Of a stretch of DNA of 64,000 bases, positions 1-9,052 are shown piece after piece (position 1 is the first letter of the stretch; the number at the start of each line of letters is the position of its first letter). Location of the stretch: assembly GCA_963728965.1 (NCBI GenBank), contig CAVSMH010000006.1, forward strand, positions 1,302,001 to 1,366,000. Reading direction: 5' to 3'. This DNA is from DASQZT01 sp963728965. Lineage in GTDB: Bacteria; Acidobacteriota; Terriglobia; Bryobacterales; Bryobacteraceae. Both the position numbers and the translations under genes were made by a program. Under the pieces are notes generated by a model that saw only the letters and a list, made by a program, of their open reading frames with translations, did no database searches and was not told where the DNA came from.

Positions 1-1425
1 CGGGGAGAAGAGCGCGCGGTGGTGGTGGCCAGCCGCCTGCCCGAGCAGGGCAAGCGGATTCAGGTGCACCTGGTGTCGCTCGAACGCTGCTACGAGACCA
101 CGGCGTCCGGCCTGCGCTTCCTGGGCGACCGGCCGGGCATCAACGACAAGGTGCGGCTGATCAGCCTCTACAGTTGGGATTTCTTCTGTCAGGCCCACGA
201 AGAGGACAGCTTCGACGGCCTGGTTGGCCGTCTGGGTGCCGGGCTGTTCCACCTCGACTCGGCAGTCGTCACCAGCGGCACCGCCGCGGTGCAGCAGGAG
301 GCGCGCCGCCATCTCAACAGCGGCTTCGCCCCGCTGGTGCATCGTTTTCGGCAGGGCGACGCCGGCGTGTCGTGGTATCACGGCCCGCTGCTGGCCACCG
401 CGACGCCGCCGGTGGCCGGTATGCCGCCGCGCTTCGCCGCGGCGCGCGCGGCCGACGACCTGCTGCTCTACAACCAGGGCCAGGGCCTCTTCGACGTCTC
501 CTACGCCGCGGCCTGGGAACTGGGCCGGCTGCTGATGCTCGAAAACACCCGCATCGCCACCACGCTGTACGAATGGAAGCGGGCGCGGGCCCAAGCCCAG
601 GCCCGGCGCGATGCGCAGACTCAACTGGTGCGCCGGGGTATCGCGTTGAACGCTCTTCCGCTGGGCGCCGCGCCGCCGGACGCGAGCCAACCGCCGTTTC
701 CCCCGGAGGTGGCCAACTGGTTTACCGGGCACCTGGGAACTCTCAGCGGCCTGCCGTTTTCCTACCTCGTGCCGGACGAAGGCTACCTCCCCCGCGAATC
801 GCTGCGCTTCTTCTTCGTGGACAAGCTGTGGATGGAGTGCCTCTTCGACGGGGCTTTCGCGGTGTCGCGTTTCACCGGGAAGGACGTCGGGTTCGACGAC
901 ACGCTGCGCGCGGAACTGCCCCAGCCGGCGGTGGGGGGCGGCGTCCTGCTGCGCTCGGTCGTGGTCTCGGGATGGCCCGGGCTCCAGGTGGATGGTTTTG
1001 CCGGCTTGACCCGGGCCACCCGCGACAACCCGGCGCCCAGCAAGCTGGCCGTGCTGCGGCGCGAGCAGCTTGCGCCCGATGTGCTGCTGGTGTTGTTCGA
1101 CGGCGTTCCGCGCGCGGTCGATCTGCACCTCGCGCCGGAGACCATTCACTTCGGGCTGGACCAACCGCAGAACGGCGTGTTTCACAAAACGCTGCGGCCT
1201 ACCATCGCGACCGGCCTACTGCGTTCGGTGACGCCGGGGCAGCAGGTGAGCGTGCCGGCGCCGAATGCCAAAGGCCGGCTCGATATGGTCGCGCTGGCCG
1301 CCAATGTGCTCTCGGCGGCGAAGCAAACCAGCGTCGATCCCACGACGCTCACCGCCGCCGACCTGGCATCGTTCGCGCTCGAAATGATCGAAAGCGTGCC
1401 GGTGACCCGATTCTCTCTGACCTGA
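1..1425 (+). CDS. Hypothetical protein, 5'-truncated by the window edge (left-edge cassette gene 1)
   Basis: The frame is open from base 1, so the true start lies upstream; an internal GTG at 19 is only the first in-frame start codon visible. About 474 residues are seen. I recognise no domain family. There is no signal peptide or membrane segment in the visible part. It looks like a soluble, mixed alpha/beta protein with an Ala/Arg-rich helical stretch near the middle and a beta-rich C-terminal third ending in TRFSLT. The next gene starts 6 bases after the stop (ATG at 1432), so the two are almost certainly co-transcribed and perhaps translationally coupled. The third gene of the run carries a phage tail-collar domain. 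A structural or carbohydrate-binding role in a phage-derived particle or surface appendage is possible, but that is inferred only from context. Confidence 0.75.
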   Translation, partial: RGEERAVVVASRLPEQGKRIQVHLVSLERCYETTASGLRFLGDRPGINDKVRLISLYSWDFFCQAHEEDSFDGLVGRLGAGLFHLDSAVVTSGTAAVQQEARRHLNSGFAPLVHRFRQGDAGVSWYHGPLLATATPPVAGMPPRFAAARAADDLLLYNQGQGLFDVSYAAAWELGRLLMLENTRIATTLYEWKRARAQAQARRDAQTQLVRRGIALNALPLGAAPPDASQPPFPPEVANWFTGHLGTLSGLPFSYLVPDEGYLPRESLRFFFVDKLWMECLFDGAFAVSRFTGKDVGFDDTLRAELPQPAVGGGVLLRSVVVSGWPGLQVDGFAGLTRATRDNPAPSKLAVLRREQLAPDVLLVLFDGVPRAVDLHLAPETIHFGLDQPQNGVFHKTLRPTIATGLLRSVTPGQQVSVPAPNAKGRLDMVALAANVLSAAKQTSVDPTTLTAADLASFALEMIESVPVTRFSLT

Positions 1426-1431
1426 GACCCT

Positions 1432-4400
1432 ATGGCGCAACTACTGTTCGTTCCCGTCAAGCTCGATGCCCTGGCCCTTGCTAACGGCGCCACCGTGGTG
1501 GAGCCGTACCAAGGGTTCGACCAGCTTCCGTACGTGCTCGAAAACGACCGCATCACGCACCATCGCGCCGATGTCCATGCGGAGCGGGCCAACGTCGCCA
1601 GCGACATCGATGCGGATGCCTTCAGCGACGCCAACCTATTCCTGCCGCCGGGCATCCACCTGCATTGGACGCTGCCCCAGGGACTCACCAGGGGTTTGCA
1701 CACGACCGGCGCCGATGGCAGCGACTCGGTGGTGTTTCCGCCGGTGCCCAACCGCTGGCTGGTGGTGCGGCACACGGGCGCCGACCAGGCGCAGGGGACC
1801 TGCTGGATCGTCGAGAGCGACGCCCAGTTTCAGCTCGACAGCGACCCGCAGCCGGCCAGTCGATTTCCTGCGCTCTCGCGCGACGCGAACGGGCTGGCAG
1901 CGCCTTTCAAAGTGCCGGTGCTGTCGGAGACCAGCCGGTTGGATGCGCCGCAGCCGCGCCCGGAGCCGTACCGCTACCTGGGCCGGGCCACCGAATTTGC
2001 CGGCGCCGCCGCACTCGACTGGCGCGCACAGGCCGCGGGCCGCTACCTGCCGTCGCTCGGCATGAAGCTCACGGCCATCGGTTACGGTGAACCGATGTAC
2101 GCCGCGTTTTATCCCAACTGCGCCACGGTCTTCGGGCTGTACGACAAGACGGGGCTCGCCGGGTCGTCCGTGCGCTATGACGTGTTCGGCTGGCACAGCG
2201 ATGCCGCGGACGAGGCGTTGAATCCGGCCTCGGGTCCCATGAGTTCCTTTCTGCATCTCAGCGATCGCGAGCTCATCGGGCTGCTGAACCGGTTCGCCGA
2301 AGATCCCGATCGGCCCCTGCTGCCGGCAGGGGCAACGTTGACCGACGCCAATCGGCGCCATGCGTTCGGCTTCTGGCTGGAGGAGAACTACGGCTGGCAG
2401 ATCGACCCGGCGAGCATTACCGTGACCCGCCATGCCGCCGACGTGCTTTCGGTCGAGGCGGGGGGCGAGCCGCTGGCCGGCATCGTCTGCTACAGCAGCA
2501 TCACTTTGAACGAGCCTCATCGAATCACGCCGCCCGACCCGTTCGTCGAGGCCATCGCGGTCGGCAATACCGGCTCGGAAGCGCTGGCGGCGTGGCTGGC
2601 GTTCCAGGTGACGCGCGACGACCCGGACACGAGCGAAGAGGAAAAGCTCCGCGCCGCCGCTGTCATCGAGGAGCAGCTCGAGGCCGCCAGTCTCGCGCCC
2701 GAACTGAACCAGAGCCAGCTCGACCTGGGCCCGCGGTTCCGCGAGGCGCGCCACACCAAGGGCTTCCGCCCGGTGGACGGCGAATCGCTGTGGACCATCC
2801 GGCCGAAGCAAGCGGCGGCCAGCGAACAGCCGCCGGAACAGGCGACGCTGCCCGACGATCTGGCGCACCAGTTGAACGCCCTCAACACGGCGCAGTTGGC
2901 GCACGACCAGGCGACGTTCGAATTCAATTCCTGGCGCCAGCGGCTGTTTTCGCTCTGGAGCCTGTACATGCAGGCCAGCTACCCGGACAATGCCGATCTG
3001 CTGGGCAGCTTCGGCAACGATGCCCTGATCGGGGCCACGGTCCGCCATGCCCGTAAGCACGAAATGGTATCGCTGGCCGCCGCCAAAACCAGGCGCGCCG
3101 GTCTGGCCACCGATTTGAGCGCGCAGTTGCAGGCCGCCGGCCGTGCGTTGGACGCCTTCAACGAGGGGCGGACACAGAAGCTGGTGCTGCAAAAGACTTC
3201 CGCGCCGCGCTACTGGGTGCCCAACGATCCGGTGCTGTTCTTCGGCGGCGACTCCCGGTTTCAGGCGCCGCCGCGCTATGTGCCCGGACCGGTGGCGGCA
3301 CACGTGCGCGCGCTGGCGAACTTCGACCGGGCCCACGTGACGGAGGCGGCGGTGACCGAATACGTGCAGGCGCGCAACGCCCTGCTGGCGTCCGCCAATG
3401 CGCCAGGACTGACCGTTCAGGCCGGCCCGGATCCCGCCTGGAATCCCATTCTGCTGGAGTGGGAAGCCATCGTCGAGACGAAGGACCTGGCGGACTATGC
3501 GGCCGACTTCATCCAGAAGGACAAGCCGCTGATTGAATCGCTGCTCACCTTCACGGCGCCGCCATCGACGGACGATTTGGGCGAACCCATCTTCCGGCCG
3601 GTGCGTGGGCGCACGCTGCTCAAGTTGGAGACCGCGGAGTTGCCGGCCGATGCGAAGCTGCCGGACGATCTCAAGACCAGGTTGGCGGCAAAGGAACTGA
3701 CGCACGTGCAGGGCCTGGCGCAATCGCTGGGCGGATTCAACCGCGCGCTGCTCATGCATCGCCAGGCGTATCAGCTCCCGCTGGCCGATCCGATCACCTT
3801 CACCGACTCGCCACGGCTCACTCCGCCGGCGGGAAGCGCGGGCTTGCCCGACAGCGCCGGCTTCGCGGACGCGCAGTTCCGGAAGTTCACCCTGGACGTA
3901 ATGGATGCGCTGGCGGGCACCGACGATCTGGATTCGCCGCAGCCGGGGTATGGGTTCTATCCCATCCACCAGGGCCGTATCCGGCTGGAGCGGCTGCGGG
4001 TCGTGGATACCTTCGGGCAGACGTTCACCTGCTACGACCTGTCGAAGCCGCCCGCGCAGCGCATCGTGTGCTCGCTCGGCTTGCGCTGCGGCAACCCGCA
4101 TCGGATCGGGCTGCCGGCGCGCATCGCGCAGCCGGCGCGGCTCGGTTTCCGCTGGCTTTCCTCGGTAGCCGACGACGTGGAATCGACGGACCATCCCGCC
4201 ACCACGCCGATCTGCGGCTGGATTGTGCCCAATCACCTGGATGAGTCGGTGGCCGTGTTCGCCGCCGATGGATCCGCGCTGGGGGCGCTCGACAGAAACG
4301 CGCACTGGCGGAATCCGCCCGGCCCCGACGACGGCTCGGCGGTGGTGGCCAACATTGCGAACCTGCACCTGCGGCAGTTGGTGGAGAAGCTGGTGGCGGA

Positions 4401-5355
4401 CGGCCGCATCTCCTCGTTCCTGACGGACCTGGAAACGGCAATCGACAACATCGACCCCGACAATTACGGGCAGCACCGGGCGCGGGCGCTGCTGATCGGG
4501 CGGCCGCTGGCGCTGGCGCGGGCCCGCGTGCAACTGGAACTGCGGGACCTGCCCGCCACCGATCAGAGCTGGGCCGACCTGGCGCGCCGCGTGGACGACA
4601 ATCCCGATAACGAGCGGCAATTCCGCCAGGTGAAGTTTCCGATCCGCATCGGCGACCACGAGCAGTTCAACGATGGGGTGGCGGTGTACTGGGAAGAGAC
4701 GGCCGCGGGTCTAAGCGTCGAGCACTTCCCGAAAGACCAGACCGACGACCTCACGAGTGCCACCGTCAATCAGACCGGTATTATCTGGCAGCCGCTGGCG
4801 GCGGCTCCGCTGACCCTTTCGATTCTGGTAGACCCGCGCGCGGGCGTCCACGCGTCCTGCGGCATCCTGCCCACCAAGACCATCACCATACCGCCCGACC
4901 AGTTTGCCGACGCGTTCAAGCGCATCGAAGTCAGCTTTCTCACCGCGCCCGTGCTGACGGAGCCGGGCAAGACCGCCTTGCCGCTGCCCGTGGATCCCGA
5001 CCTGACCTTTTTCTGGCTGCAGCGCGAACGCACAAGCTGGAGCGTGATTCCGGCACAGCCCACCATCCGCAAGCAGGCCATCCTGGACGCGTTTCCGGCC
5101 AATGGCGAGGCCATCTGGACGCAACTGGCCGCGGACAAGTGGATCGCATTGGACCTTTCGGGACTGGAGGGGCGGGTCCTGCCGCAACCCGATTCGGGCC
5201 TGCTTCCGCTAACCGGTTTCGACGCCCTTCGCGCCGATGTGAAGGCGGCGCTCGACCGTGCGGCGCGCGGCATCGTGCCAGTCACGCTCGGCGCCACGTT
5301 CGGACGGCGCGTCGAGATCCGCGAAGGCTGGCTGCAACTGACATCGCAGTTTTGA
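1432..5355 (+). CDS. Very large hypothetical protein (1307 aa, left-edge cassette gene 2)
   Basis: A 1307-residue protein with no signal peptide and no membrane segment, so probably cytoplasmic or part of a particle. I do not recognise the family. The N-terminus contains a distinctive FLPPGIHLHW segment around residue 70. Residues about 390-440 and 475-580 look helical and rich in Gln, Glu and Ala, and the last 400 residues look beta-rich. It starts 6 bases after the stop of the upstream gene and ends 18 bases before the tail-collar gene, so the three form one transcription unit. The ATG at 1432 has only a weak upstream Shine-Dalgarno, which fits coupling to the preceding stop codon. Size and position beside a fibre-like protein would suit a large structural component such as a baseplate or tail-associated protein; this is inference. 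A long open frame also exists on the opposite strand and is a compositional shadow. Confidence 0.85.
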   Translation: MAQLLFVPVKLDALALANGATVVEPYQGFDQLPYVLENDRITHHRADVHAERANVASDIDADAFSDANLFLPPGIHLHWTLPQGLTRGLHTTGADGSDSVVFPPVPNRWLVVRHTGADQAQGTCWIVESDAQFQLDSDPQPASRFPALSRDANGLAAPFKVPVLSETSRLDAPQPRPEPYRYLGRATEFAGAAALDWRAQAAGRYLPSLGMKLTAIGYGEPMYAAFYPNCATVFGLYDKTGLAGSSVRYDVFGWHSDAADEALNPASGPMSSFLHLSDRELIGLLNRFAEDPDRPLLPAGATLTDANRRHAFGFWLEENYGWQIDPASITVTRHAADVLSVEAGGEPLAGIVCYSSITLNEPHRITPPDPFVEAIAVGNTGSEALAAWLAFQVTRDDPDTSEEEKLRAAAVIEEQLEAASLAPELNQSQLDLGPRFREARHTKGFRPVDGESLWTIRPKQAAASEQPPEQATLPDDLAHQLNALNTAQLAHDQATFEFNSWRQRLFSLWSLYMQASYPDNADLLGSFGNDALIGATVRHARKHEMVSLAAAKTRRAGLATDLSAQLQAAGRALDAFNEGRTQKLVLQKTSAPRYWVPNDPVLFFGGDSRFQAPPRYVPGPVAAHVRALANFDRAHVTEAAVTEYVQARNALLASANAPGLTVQAGPDPAWNPILLEWEAIVETKDLADYAADFIQKDKPLIESLLTFTAPPSTDDLGEPIFRPVRGRTLLKLETAELPADAKLPDDLKTRLAAKELTHVQGLAQSLGGFNRALLMHRQAYQLPLADPITFTDSPRLTPPAGSAGLPDSAGFADAQFRKFTLDVMDALAGTDDLDSPQPGYGFYPIHQGRIRLERLRVVDTFGQTFTCYDLSKPPAQRIVCSLGLRCGNPHRIGLPARIAQPARLGFRWLSSVADDVESTDHPATTPICGWIVPNHLDESVAVFAADGSALGALDRNAHWRNPPGPDDGSAVVANIANLHLRQLVEKLVADGRISSFLTDLETAIDNIDPDNYGQHRARALLIGRPLALARARVQLELRDLPATDQSWADLARRVDDNPDNERQFRQVKFPIRIGDHEQFNDGVAVYWEETAAGLSVEHFPKDQTDDLTSATVNQTGIIWQPLAAAPLTLSILVDPRAGVHASCGILPTKTITIPPDQFADAFKRIEVSFLTAPVLTEPGKTALPLPVDPDLTFFWLQRERTSWSVIPAQPTIRKQAILDAFPANGEAIWTQLAADKWIALDLSGLEGRVLPQPDSGLLPLTGFDALRADVKAALDRAARGIVPVTLGATFGRRVEIREGWLQLTSQF

Positions 5356-5373
5356 GAAGGAGCAAACCAACGC

Positions 5374-7353
5374 ATGCCGAACCAATTGAACCCGGTCCAG
5401 GCGATTCTCAACAATATCGACCAGCAGTCGATCTTGTTCATACCCGACGGCCCGCAGGACCTGTTGCTGGAGGTGACGAACCTGTCGGGGCAGACGCTCA
5501 CGTTGGGCACGGAAAGTTTCTTCCGGCTGATCTTCCGGCCGTCCACGCTGGTGAACGCGGTGGCCGTTCCGCCGACGATTGCGCGCCGCGGCGTGCAACT
5601 GGTCACTGAGGATCCAACCGCGCCGGCAGAGTCGGACCGTGAGGCCGCGGCGAGGGAGGGTTCGCATTGGAGCCTGACACCGGAATTGGGCGGAGACGGC
5701 TCGGTCACCTTTACCCTCAAACCGACCGATATCCGCACGCTGCCGCCGCTCGACCCGTCCAACGCCCGGCCCAGCCGCCTGGTGCTGCATTTCAGCAACG
5801 TACAGCCGACGCCGGCAGGGCAGGGAACGCGCTCCACGCCGGTGGACATCCAGTTCTCCGTGAAGGTGGGCACGGTGAGCGCGGTGAGCGGGGGAGGCAC
5901 GCCGCCCCCTCCGCCGACGGTGCTCACGGGTGTCGAAAAGGCGCACCTCACGCTGCTGAGTATCAGCCGCGTCGCCTATCTTGCGGACGAGCGTTCGAGC
6001 GCGATCACCAGCGCGCGGACCGTGCCGTTCGGCGCCGAGTTCATCGGCTCCAATAACGTGTTCAACGACGGCCAGCCCTCGGTGCTCAAGCTGCGGGTCA
6101 GAAACATCACCGACGACCCGCTCAACCTGGCCGTGGGTCTGAGCAAGATCGAGCTGCTGTACCACGCCGGGGATGACGCTGACGGGCAGACCATCGGGGT
6201 GCTCACCGAAACGCGGAATGCCCTCACCTCGGAGCCCCTCGATCCGGTCGGCGTCAGGCGGCCGTGGGACTGGAACAATGATTTGGACATGGGCACCCAC
6301 CAGGCGCTTGCGTCCGGCACCAGTTGGCCCAAGGGCGACCAGGGAGAGTTTCAAATCCAGCTCCACATCCCCGCTACCAGGCGCCCGTCCGGCTACGCTC
6401 CCTTGGGACTGAGATTCTCCAACCTGCCTGACCATCCCGATGGGGAATTGGAACTGCTGGTGCAGGTGGGGCCGCTGTTTATCGACCATGAAGCGGCGGT
6501 CGGCATCACCCGGCCGCTGCGGTTTTACGGCAGTGAAAACACCACCAATATCGCCGTGCCCGCGCCGGCGACGATCGGCATCGACAATTCCTCGGGGGAG
6601 CTGAACATCGAGGCGCCGCACAATGTCAAGGTGACCGGCAAACTGGCGGCTCCACGGCTGCGCGTCGGGGTGCTGGTAGCCGAGGACTCGCTGGTGAAAG
6701 ACTCCCCCGGCCCCGGGAACGTGACGGTGCAGCACACGGTCACCGCGAACACGTTCAAGACCACGGCGGGATTCAACCTGGAGATGCCGAAGGGCACGAT
6801 CCTGATGTGGTCTCCGCCGAACGACATTCCGCGGACCTTCGATGAAAACAGTAACGCTCTGGTGACGACGGCGCCGGAGGGCTGGGAAATTTGCGATAAC
6901 CGGGTGATTCCGTCGGATCCAAACGGCGCACGAACTCCAAACCTCAGCGGGATCTTCATCGTCGGCCAGGGGCACTACGAGGAGGAAGACCCGGCCGATT
7001 CCAGCAACAAGTTGAAGCTGAACTATTCGCTCCTCCAGCGTTTCGGCGGCGCGGGCCACGTCGCTTTGAGCGAAGCTGAAATGCCGGCGCATACCCACTC
7101 TTACATAGACCCCCCTGACCGCCCTGGAGGTATAAGCGTTGCACGGAATGGACTCGTTGGCGATACCGGGAATGAGAGGTTCCGGAAGGATATCGCGGGC
7201 CAAGAGAACTCACGTGGATTCGGCGACAGCCTTCAGCTGTCGAAAGCAGGCGGAGGTCCTCAGGGCGACGTGTCAACATCTGGCGGGCCGACCAAGGGCC
7301 ACGCCAACATCCCGCCGTTCTTCGTAGTGGTCTATATCATCAAAATCATCTAA
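5374..7353 (+). CDS. Phage tail-collar domain protein, fibre-like (659 aa)
   Basis: The C-terminal ~190 residues match the phage tail-collar pattern: PKGTILMW near 472, GWEICDN near 503, then PNLSGIFIVGQG, FGGAGHVALSEAEMPAHTHSY near 570 and a closing GHANIPPFFVVVYIIK. The H-x-H in PAHTHS resembles the metal-binding pair of short tail fibres. Upstream are two beta-rich segments (about 1-170 and 186-360) joined by a Gly/Pro linker near 173-190, and a short stretch (about 385-440) of the kind that precedes trimeric fibre tips. There is no signal peptide. A good Shine-Dalgarno (GAAGGAG, 5356-5362) precedes the ATG. It is the last of three tightly packed genes. Known collar proteins are distal fibre or baseplate parts; here it could be a prophage remnant, a contractile or adhesive particle, or a domesticated surface protein. 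No capsid, sheath or tube gene is visible in this window. Confidence 0.85.
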   Translation: MPNQLNPVQAILNNIDQQSILFIPDGPQDLLLEVTNLSGQTLTLGTESFFRLIFRPSTLVNAVAVPPTIARRGVQLVTEDPTAPAESDREAAAREGSHWSLTPELGGDGSVTFTLKPTDIRTLPPLDPSNARPSRLVLHFSNVQPTPAGQGTRSTPVDIQFSVKVGTVSAVSGGGTPPPPPTVLTGVEKAHLTLLSISRVAYLADERSSAITSARTVPFGAEFIGSNNVFNDGQPSVLKLRVRNITDDPLNLAVGLSKIELLYHAGDDADGQTIGVLTETRNALTSEPLDPVGVRRPWDWNNDLDMGTHQALASGTSWPKGDQGEFQIQLHIPATRRPSGYAPLGLRFSNLPDHPDGELELLVQVGPLFIDHEAAVGITRPLRFYGSENTTNIAVPAPATIGIDNSSGELNIEAPHNVKVTGKLAAPRLRVGVLVAEDSLVKDSPGPGNVTVQHTVTANTFKTTAGFNLEMPKGTILMWSPPNDIPRTFDENSNALVTTAPEGWEICDNRVIPSDPNGARTPNLSGIFIVGQGHYEEEDPADSSNKLKLNYSLLQRFGGAGHVALSEAEMPAHTHSYIDPPDRPGGISVARNGLVGDTGNERFRKDIAGQENSRGFGDSLQLSKAGGGPQGDVSTSGGPTKGHANIPPFFVVVYIIKII

Positions 7354-7476
7354 TGCGTCGGATACCTGCCCGTGGTGGCACTGCTGAGTGTGGGCGTGTC
7401 GCCGGCGCTACCGCTGTATGTGTATCTGCGCGGATCGCCGAGTGAGCGCCCGGCAGCGCTATTATGTCGTAAGAAC

Positions 7477-7797
7477 ATGCGATACCTGCTGCGCCGTCAT
7501 CTGTTCCTGTCGATCGGCGTCTTCACGCTGGGCCTCTTCTTTGCGGTGGCGCTGCTCGACCGGGCGCACCAAACCGGGATTTCGCAGGCTCTGGGCGGCG
7601 TGATGCGAGTGTTGATCGTTCCGATGTACCTGGTGTGGCTGCTGTTGACGATGGCGGAGGTGGCGATCTTCGGGCCGCACGCGCCGTCGGCGGTGGCCAA
7701 GCTGATCACGGTAGTGGCGGTGCCGGCCGGATTGGCGCCGTACGTACTGGCGGATTACCTGATGCACGGTTTGCGCCGCCGGCGGGCGCGGAATTGA
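7477..7797 (+). CDS. Small three-helix membrane protein of unknown function
   Basis: About 106 residues from the ATG at 7477 (MRYLLRRHLF), preferred over the open GTG at 7372 because it begins a clean positive-inside membrane protein. Three hydrophobic segments are visible: about residues 9-28, 40-62 and 76-94. The C-terminus is Arg-rich (LRRRRARN). I recognise no family. It follows the tail-collar gene on the same strand after a 123-base gap. Small membrane proteins in that position can be holins in phages, but there is no endolysin nearby and the sequence gives no direct support for lysis, so the role is left open. Confidence 0.5.
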   Translation: MRYLLRRHLFLSIGVFTLGLFFAVALLDRAHQTGISQALGGVMRVLIVPMYLVWLLLTMAEVAIFGPHAPSAVAKLITVVAVPAGLAPYVLADYLMHGLRRRRARN

Positions 7798-7823
7798 AGA
7801 GCGTCGGCCCTACCCGGTGATGA

Positions 7824-8207
7824 TTGTGGAATCGGAGATCGACACGTCGGAGGTCGAGACGATGTGGCGGGGAGGGATCAGGCACCGTCGTAGCGACCGG
7901 ACCAGAGGTGACTGTTTCGGTGGGCACTCGCGTTGTGGGGCGCTGCTGGTGGCGATTCTGGCCGAACCGCGGTGTCGATGTCATTGGAATCGCCAGCGGC
8001 AAGCGGGTGGACTCTGTGCGCCCGGCCGGCGCCTGCCACGTTACTGTGACACGCCCGGCGGTCATCAGCGAGATCGCCGGCCGATTCCCGCTCGACCGCG
8101 CCGCTGACGCTTATCGGGCACTGGAGTCTGGTGCCCACGGCAAGGTGCTGGTGATCCCCAATCTGCAGTCGTTCCCGCAAGACTCCACAGCGTCGAAACC
8201 AGGCTGA
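7824..8207 (+). pseudogene. Collapsed zinc-type quinone oxidoreductase / medium-chain dehydrogenase
   Basis: One 127-codon frame strings together three separated blocks of the medium-chain dehydrogenase family. They are an N-terminal GSGTVVATGPEVTVSVG block (normally before the substrate domain), a nucleotide-domain-like block GVDVIGIASGKR, and the C-terminal block EIAGRFPLDRAADAYRALES followed by GAHGKVLVIP. Family members are about 320-340 residues long, so roughly 200 residues are missing, including most of the catalytic domain and the Rossmann core. The blocks stay in one frame, which points to successive internal deletions. A short expressed peptide cannot be excluded, but an active enzyme is not possible. 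The 240 bases after it, up to the lipoprotein promoter, hold nothing I can identify. Confidence 0.7.
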
Positions 8208-8403
8208 CGCAGCAGTTCCAGCGCGCCACCTGGCTGTATCGCGCAAACGGCGGAAGTGCCGGTTGGCGGGCGAAGTCGTTCCGGTTGCGATGCCGACTTC
8301 CCGTTCCCAACTCGATGACGCTTCCCCGAACGCCGCATCCGGGGCGCTTGGTGGCCGGTCACTTCCGGGGGGCGGACGATGCATCCGGAATTGACCGGCC
8401 CGA

Positions 8404-8432
8404 TGGACACCCCCCGAGGAACGGCCTATACT
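8404..8432 (+). promoter_or_regulatory. Predicted sigma-70 type promoter for the lipoprotein gene
   Basis: TGGACA (8404-8409) and TATACT (8427-8432) are separated by 17 bases; each is five of six matches to consensus. Transcription would begin near 8439, giving a leader of only about 8-17 bases before the lipoprotein start codon. No operator-like repeat is evident. Confidence 0.55.
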
Positions 8433-8446
8433 TGGGTCACTGACGA

Positions 8447-9052
8447 GTGAAGGATATGGCCATTCTAAATTCGCGAAGCTGCCTGTTACTGGCTACCGTC
8501 CTATTCATCGGCGGATGCGGCAGACAAGAGCGGACCGAAGCCGTCCAATTTGCCAAAGCGCTCGCAGAAAAGAAGCCTGTCTTTGCCAGCGCGAACGCGG
8601 CCGAAGCAGACTTGGTAGCCAGTGCTCGGGCTTGGTGCGGCGGGATCACGGGTGGCGGGGCAGGCCGTGGAGCCGAACTGGATCAGAATGCCTCGGTGGC
8701 CGCTCAACTGGCGAAATCCGCCGTGGCAATCAGCTCTCAACTGAGTCAGGTGCGTCAGGCGATTGACGCGCAGCCCCTCAAAGACGAGTACCCACGGAGT
8801 GTCCGCAACGAGTTGACCACTCAACTGACCAGACGGCAGCGGCTCCTCCAGGACGTGCGTGCGCTGCTGGAGCAGTCCGCATCGCAGTTTCTGGCATACA
8901 AGCAGAGTAAGGCATACGTGGGAGACACGTACCCGGATGGGGTTGCGAAGCTGGAAACCCTGCTTCGTGCCTACAAGGCGCCCGAAGATGCACTCGGCGC
9001 CGCCCTCGCGGCCCTTCAAGCCAAATACAGTCTCAGCGACAGCGAGCTGTGA
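8447..9052 (+). CDS. Putative lipoprotein of unknown function (about 200 aa)
   Basis: The N-terminus is a lipoprotein signal: a hydrophobic run LLLATVLFIGGC with the lipobox Cys near residue 24, followed by GRQERTE. The mature part is predicted helical and soluble, with heptad-like Leu/Gln patterns around residues 85-145, and ends ALQAKYSLSDSEL. I recognise no family. Two starts are possible: GTG at 8447 or ATG at 8456. Neither has well-spaced Shine-Dalgarno support (AAGGA sits one base before the ATG), and both keep the lipobox intact. It is a single gene with its own predicted promoter and no same-strand partner within 500 bases. Likely anchored to a membrane on the periplasmic side. Confidence 0.7.
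   Translation: MKDMAILNSRSCLLLATVLFIGGCGRQERTEAVQFAKALAEKKPVFASANAAEADLVASARAWCGGITGGGAGRGAELDQNASVAAQLAKSAVAISSQLSQVRQAIDAQPLKDEYPRSVRNELTTQLTRRQRLLQDVRALLEQSASQFLAYKQSKAYVGDTYPDGVAKLETLLRAYKAPEDALGAALAALQAKYSLSDSEL

Noticed and set aside
1636..4659. A 1007-codon open frame on the minus strand across the large hypothetical gene
   Set aside because: It is antisense to the continuous 1307-residue frame, is dominated by Arg, Gly and Gln and has no family signature; an artefact of GC-rich codon use.
7372..7476. N-terminal 35 codons before the small membrane protein
   Set aside because: No ribosome-binding site, and a better positive-inside start lies at 7477.
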